In this document: in pieces, positions 62,501 through 64,000 of the stretch
How positions within the stretch are numbered: position 1 is the first letter of the stretch
How the letters are laid out: the number at the start of each line of letters is the position of its first letter
Origin: Balanoglossus misakiensis
Taxonomy: Eukaryota; Hemichordata
Length of the DNA: 64,000 nucleotides
Assembly (NCBI GenBank): GCA_040954595.2
Contig: CM082585.2
Location: forward strand, 4,340,001-4,404,000
Reading direction: 5' to 3'
Notes under the pieces: model-generated
Databases searched by the model: none
What the model was told of the DNA's origin: nothing
The model's input: the letters and a program-made list of their open reading frames with translations, nothing else
Translations under genes and position numbers: made by a program

Positions 62501-64000
62501 ATAGTTATTACGAGTTGAAAGTAACCAACAAAAGTAATAATTTCTTAGAATTAACATATATGTTTAAAGGTGGGACGATTGTGCATGCAGCAAGCTATAA
62601 ACAATTTCCACTTAATGCGAGATATTGCGAGACTTGAATAAATACTGCAGCCACTGGTTGCTAGCTAAGATGTAGATGTTAATCATTTGTATGAACAGGA
62701 ATTGGTGTATAGTTTCGCAAAAAAATTAACATAATGGACTATGTGTTGTTTGCCATGTGCCACGTGAGAATTTCTTCCCATATAAAATGCCTAGCCACGC
62801 CAAATCTCGCAGGGTCTCGTGGAGTACGAAAATGGCGCGATGCTCGCGAGAGTATACTTAACGCTACAGACGCGACCAAAATCTGAGCTAAAGTGAGTAA
62901 CAATTAATACTTACCAATGCAAGTGTCTGACAACGATGGACTTGTGTAGGTAGTGCCGACTTTTTTCATGCATGCCTCGTCACAATCAGCGTTTCCACCA
63001 TTCGGATAAAGACAATTTTCCACTCCTATACCGGGTGCAATAACCGTTCAAATGTATGTATGGTTAAACAAAGCTCAAAGACCCATGTCCTTCCTCGTCG
63101 GTCACGGACAATACTCGAAAAGTCGAAATTACAGCGCATATCTTTTAGCCACAAAGTCACTTGTCTCGATTACTTAATTGCTTAACTTAAATTGGACTGC
63201 AATAATTAAAATAAATGTGCCAGTCAATAAATCAATTTTCCACTAACCGGCACATGGTGTTCTTGTATTCCCTATGTATTGGTAATCCTTCGAGAAACAA
63301 GGGCAAATCAGATGACCCAGCGTTCGTCCGCAAATCTCTTTACAGCCGACATTAACCATTGGGACCTTACAGTCGTCCATTGAATCTATAACAAAAATGA
63401 TGACCATTCCTCGTTACCGAAAATAACCTTACATTCCCTGTTTGTCGGCTTTTCTTTAAATATTCAATTTGAATCCGTTCATTCGCATTCTCAGGTTTTT
63501 ACACGACCAAAGAGCTCTGTTTGTTTGTTCTTGGTTTGTTTGTTTTTTGTTCAGATACCTTGTCAACACATGGACCTATATAAACAATGACTTTAAGATA
63601 TGAGCAAGGCTTTGTGATTTGGTTAACTTAACCTCATCATCTTCTTCTTGTGGTTGTAGAAACCCTAGTCACATTGTGCATTTGGTGAGTCTACTTTGCG
63701 GAGTAGAGTGGTGAAGATATTTTCCTTTCAGTGCGTACAGCAGCGCCTTTTCACACGTTTTGGATTCACTCAAGTTTACATACTGATTTTCGCATTGCCC
63801 CTCAACAGTATATTGGTAGCATTCACAAGACATTCACCTTGGAAATTCACATTGCACTGTCGCTTCAATATCGTTTTTTTATAGTTATAATCAATGCGAA
63901 ATTCGTTCATTCATGATAAAATTAATTGTCAATTTAGATTGATTCGGACATTAGCATTCAAATGAGTCACGCATGCTACGAATATTGCATTACCTGTCGC
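47358..64000 (-). CDS. Receptor gene C: 3' part of a tandem paralogue of gene B (runs off the right edge)
   Basis: Twenty-eight complete exons and the last 7 nt of a 29th are visible. They correspond one to one with exons 15-43 of gene B and all complete ones have exactly the same lengths and phases. The visible part runs from the end of the first C-type lectin through CUB, unnamed, CUB, CUB, C-type lectin, LDLa and LRR modules to the 7TM core and kinase-like tail, ending at a TAG at 47358-47360. The 7TM exon differs from gene B at only a few residues. Introns align over long stretches but differ by insertions, which indicates a fairly recent duplication. The 5' half must lie beyond 64000. 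Conservation of frame in every exon argues for a working gene. Confidence 0.85.
47847..48076 (-). CDS. Gene C exon 42: kinase-like alpha-E and catalytic-loop segment
   Basis: The exon encodes [25 protein letters not shown] and EESVLVTV, with the same HNN change of the catalytic Asp as gene B. It is 230 nt, with the same phases as gene B. The intron to exon 43 is only about 330 bp and holds no further kinase exon. Confidence 0.82.
48534..49561 (-). CDS. Gene C exon 41: hinge and seven-transmembrane domain
   Basis: The exon is 1028 nt as in gene B and almost identical in protein sequence, with GNAFVIV, NLAISD, ERF, CCWVP and NPVLYT motifs. Differences are few, such as PLFRIS for PLLRIS and SNRKAA for SNKKAA. 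Confidence 0.93.
50112..50183 (-). CDS. Gene C exon 40: leucine-rich repeat
   Basis: A 72-nt phase 2-2 exon aligns with gene B exon 40. Confidence 0.8.
50473..50544 (-). CDS. Gene C exon 39: leucine-rich repeat
   Basis: A 72-nt phase 2-2 exon aligns with gene B exon 39, including the [15 protein letters not shown] motif. Confidence 0.84.
50962..51091. mobile_element. Foldback (hairpin) element
   Basis: Arms at about 50962-51021 and 51030-51091 are inverted copies (CGCCCTGACCATAAACG against its complement) around a CTCGCCTCG loop. It sits in the intron between LRR exons 39 and 38 of gene C and has no counterpart in gene B. Confidence 0.8.
51163..51234 (-). CDS. Gene C exon 38: leucine-rich repeat
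   Basis: A 72-nt phase 2-2 exon aligns with gene B exon 38 ([20 protein letters not shown]). Confidence 0.84.
51416..51487 (-). CDS. Gene C exon 37: leucine-rich repeat
   Basis: A 72-nt phase 2-2 exon encodes [20 protein letters not shown], as in gene B. Confidence 0.84.
51559..51848. repeat. Composite (CATA)n-(TGAA)n microsatellite
   Basis: About 185 bp of CATA units pass directly into about 105 bp of TGAA units. The array occupies the same intron as the 0.73 kb array of gene B. Confidence 0.96.
51865..51933 (-). CDS. Gene C exon 36: first leucine-rich repeat
   Basis: A 69-nt phase 2-2 exon aligns with gene B exon 36. Confidence 0.8.
52084..52186 (-). CDS. Gene C exon 35: LRR N-terminal cap
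   Basis: The exon encodes [19 protein letters not shown] and IEEIPASL. It is 103 nt, phase 1 to 2. Confidence 0.88.
52321..52437 (-). CDS. Gene C exon 34: LDLa module
   Basis: A 117-nt LDLa exon with [16 protein letters not shown] aligns with gene B exon 34. Confidence 0.88.
52783..52899 (-). CDS. Gene C exon 33: LDLa module
   Basis: A 117-nt LDLa exon with [17 protein letters not shown] aligns with gene B exon 33. Confidence 0.88.
53272..53568 (-). CDS. Gene C exon 32: two LDLa modules in one exon
   Basis: A 297-nt exon carries the same fused LDLa pair as gene B, with [20 protein letters not shown] in the second unit. Confidence 0.86.
53786..53902 (-). CDS. Gene C exon 31: LDLa module
   Basis: A 117-nt LDLa exon aligns with gene B exon 31. 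The DC pair before DGSDE is YC here, a change next to the calcium site. Confidence 0.86.
54262..54381 (-). CDS. Gene C exon 30: LDLa module
   Basis: A 120-nt LDLa exon aligns with gene B exon 30. Confidence 0.87.
54839..54958 (-). CDS. Gene C exon 29: LDLa module
   Basis: A 120-nt LDLa exon ([29 protein letters not shown]) aligns with gene B exon 29. Confidence 0.9.
55090..55497 (-). CDS. Gene C exon 28: divergent C-type-lectin-like module
   Basis: A 408-nt exon aligns along its whole length with gene B exon 28, with substitutions but no indels. Confidence 0.78.
55892..56103 (-). CDS. Gene C exon 27: C-type lectin 2, third exon
   Basis: A 212-nt exon keeps the DQPDG and HWHDIPC motifs of the galactose-type pattern. 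Confidence 0.87.
56400..56469 (-). CDS. Gene C exon 26: C-type lectin 2, middle exon
   Basis: A 70-nt exon encodes the [14 protein letters not shown] region and ends in phase 2 as in gene B. Confidence 0.84.
56585..56797 (-). CDS. Gene C exon 25: C-type lectin 2, first exon
   Basis: A 213-nt exon encodes [16 protein letters not shown] and [18 protein letters not shown], aligning with gene B exon 25. Confidence 0.9.
57371..57799 (-). CDS. Gene C exon 24: CUB module 3
   Basis: A 429-nt CUB exon is nearly identical to gene B exon 24 in protein sequence. Confidence 0.88.
58301..58693 (-). CDS. Gene C exon 23: CUB module 2
   Basis: A 393-nt CUB exon ([33 protein letters not shown]) aligns with gene B exon 23. 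Confidence 0.9.
59051..59242 (-). CDS. Gene C exon 22: unnamed module, second half
   Basis: A 192-nt exon encodes [19 protein letters not shown] and [10 protein letters not shown]. It diverges more from gene B than the neighbouring exons but keeps length and phase. Confidence 0.73.
59680..60006 (-). CDS. Gene C exon 21: unnamed module, first half
   Basis: A 327-nt exon carries [18 protein letters not shown] and [15 protein letters not shown], then PGDFI. It is conserved with gene B exon 21. Confidence 0.8.
60716..60809 (-). CDS. Gene C exon 20: CUB module 1, third exon
   Basis: A 94-nt exon aligns with gene B exon 20 and goes from phase 0 to phase 1. Confidence 0.82.
61264..61418 (-). CDS. 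Gene C exon 19: CUB module 1, second exon
   Basis: A 155-nt exon encodes the CUB core with [12 protein letters not shown] and a CGDEESFSE end. Confidence 0.86.
61812..62250 (-). mobile_element. 3' fragment of a LINE retrotransposon
   Basis: The minus strand encodes [18 protein letters not shown] followed by [10 protein letters not shown], which matches the C-terminal zinc-binding segment (zf-RVT, C-x2-C-x7-H-x4-C-like) at the end of LINE ORF2 reverse transcriptases. A stop and an AT-rich tail follow. The equivalent intron of gene B (30463-30963) lacks this stretch, so the insertion is specific to gene C. Confidence 0.7.
62314..62433 (-). CDS. Gene C exon 18: CUB module 1, first exon
   Basis: A 120-nt exon is essentially identical to gene B exon 18 in protein sequence ([11 protein letters not shown]). 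Confidence 0.85.
62915..63025 (-). CDS. Gene C exon 17: small Cys-rich module
   Basis: A 111-nt exon encodes [18 protein letters not shown] with four cysteines, as in gene B. Confidence 0.78.
63248..63385 (-). CDS. Gene C exon 16: six-cysteine EGF-like module
   Basis: A 138-nt exon aligns with gene B exon 16 and keeps the six cysteines. Confidence 0.82.
63994..64000 (-). CDS. Gene C exon 15: C-type lectin 1, 3' end (cut by window edge)
   Basis: Only 7 nt follow the AC donor complement at 63992-63993. They match the 3' end of gene B exon 15, and the upstream flank also aligns. Confidence 0.6.

Noticed and set aside
1-64000. tRNA, rRNA, CRISPR array, bacterial operon or ribosome binding sites
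   Set aside because: None seen. Spliced exons and transposon types show nuclear eukaryotic DNA, and no cloverleaf or rRNA-like stretch was noticed by eye.

Overview
This window is eukaryotic nuclear DNA. It is AT-rich and full of introns, microsatellites, foldback elements and decayed transposons. The coding content is typical of a marine invertebrate, and a deuterostome such as a lancelet, hemichordate or echinoderm is my best guess; the sequence does not fix the species. All recognisable host exons lie on the minus strand and belong to one family of very large, multi-domain seven-transmembrane (7TM) receptors. Their ectodomain combines LDLa, EGF, F-type lectin, C-type lectin, CUB and leucine-rich repeat (LRR) modules, the 7TM core is of the LGR/RXFP/GRL101 type, and a short cytoplasmic tail looks derived from a protein kinase.

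Three tandem paralogues are read right to left. Gene C (64000 to 47358) is the 3' part of one copy, cut by the right edge of the window. Gene B (43792 to 14264) looks complete: 43 exons reconstructed from splice sites give one open frame of 7608 nt (2535 codons plus stop) with every exon phase compatible. Gene A (5798 to about 2586) is only the 5' end of a third copy: signal peptide, EGF-like exons and LDLa exons. It then stops against an inverted copy (about 1-2555) of the 3' flank of the same family, so a fourth copy on the + strand should end just left of the window. Genes B and C have 28 complete exons in common, and all 28 have identical lengths although their introns differ by transposon insertions. 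This suggests that both are functional.

Reconstructed protein B, N to C: signal peptide, EGF-like, EGF, six LDLa, F-type lectin, two EGF-like, C-type lectin, two small Cys-rich modules, CUB, a two-exon beta-rich module I cannot name, two CUB, a QPD-type C-type lectin, a divergent C-type-lectin-like exon, seven LDLa (two encoded by one exon), LRR N-cap, five LRR exons, hinge plus 7TM, then a tail resembling a kinase C-lobe fragment (alpha-D, alpha-E, an HNN catalytic loop, a DFG-like position, alpha-F). The glycine loop and N-lobe are absent. The fusion of a GPCR to a degenerate kinase fragment is the most interesting feature.

The intergenic spacers (5799-14263 and 43793-47357) contain no convincing host gene. 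The first holds a split tandem duplication interrupted by a decayed Tc1-like transposon. Introns hold a TTAA-flanked piggyBac-like element whose empty site is visible in gene C, a second TTAA-flanked miniature element, several hairpin elements, a LINE 3' fragment, a minisatellite and long CATA microsatellites.
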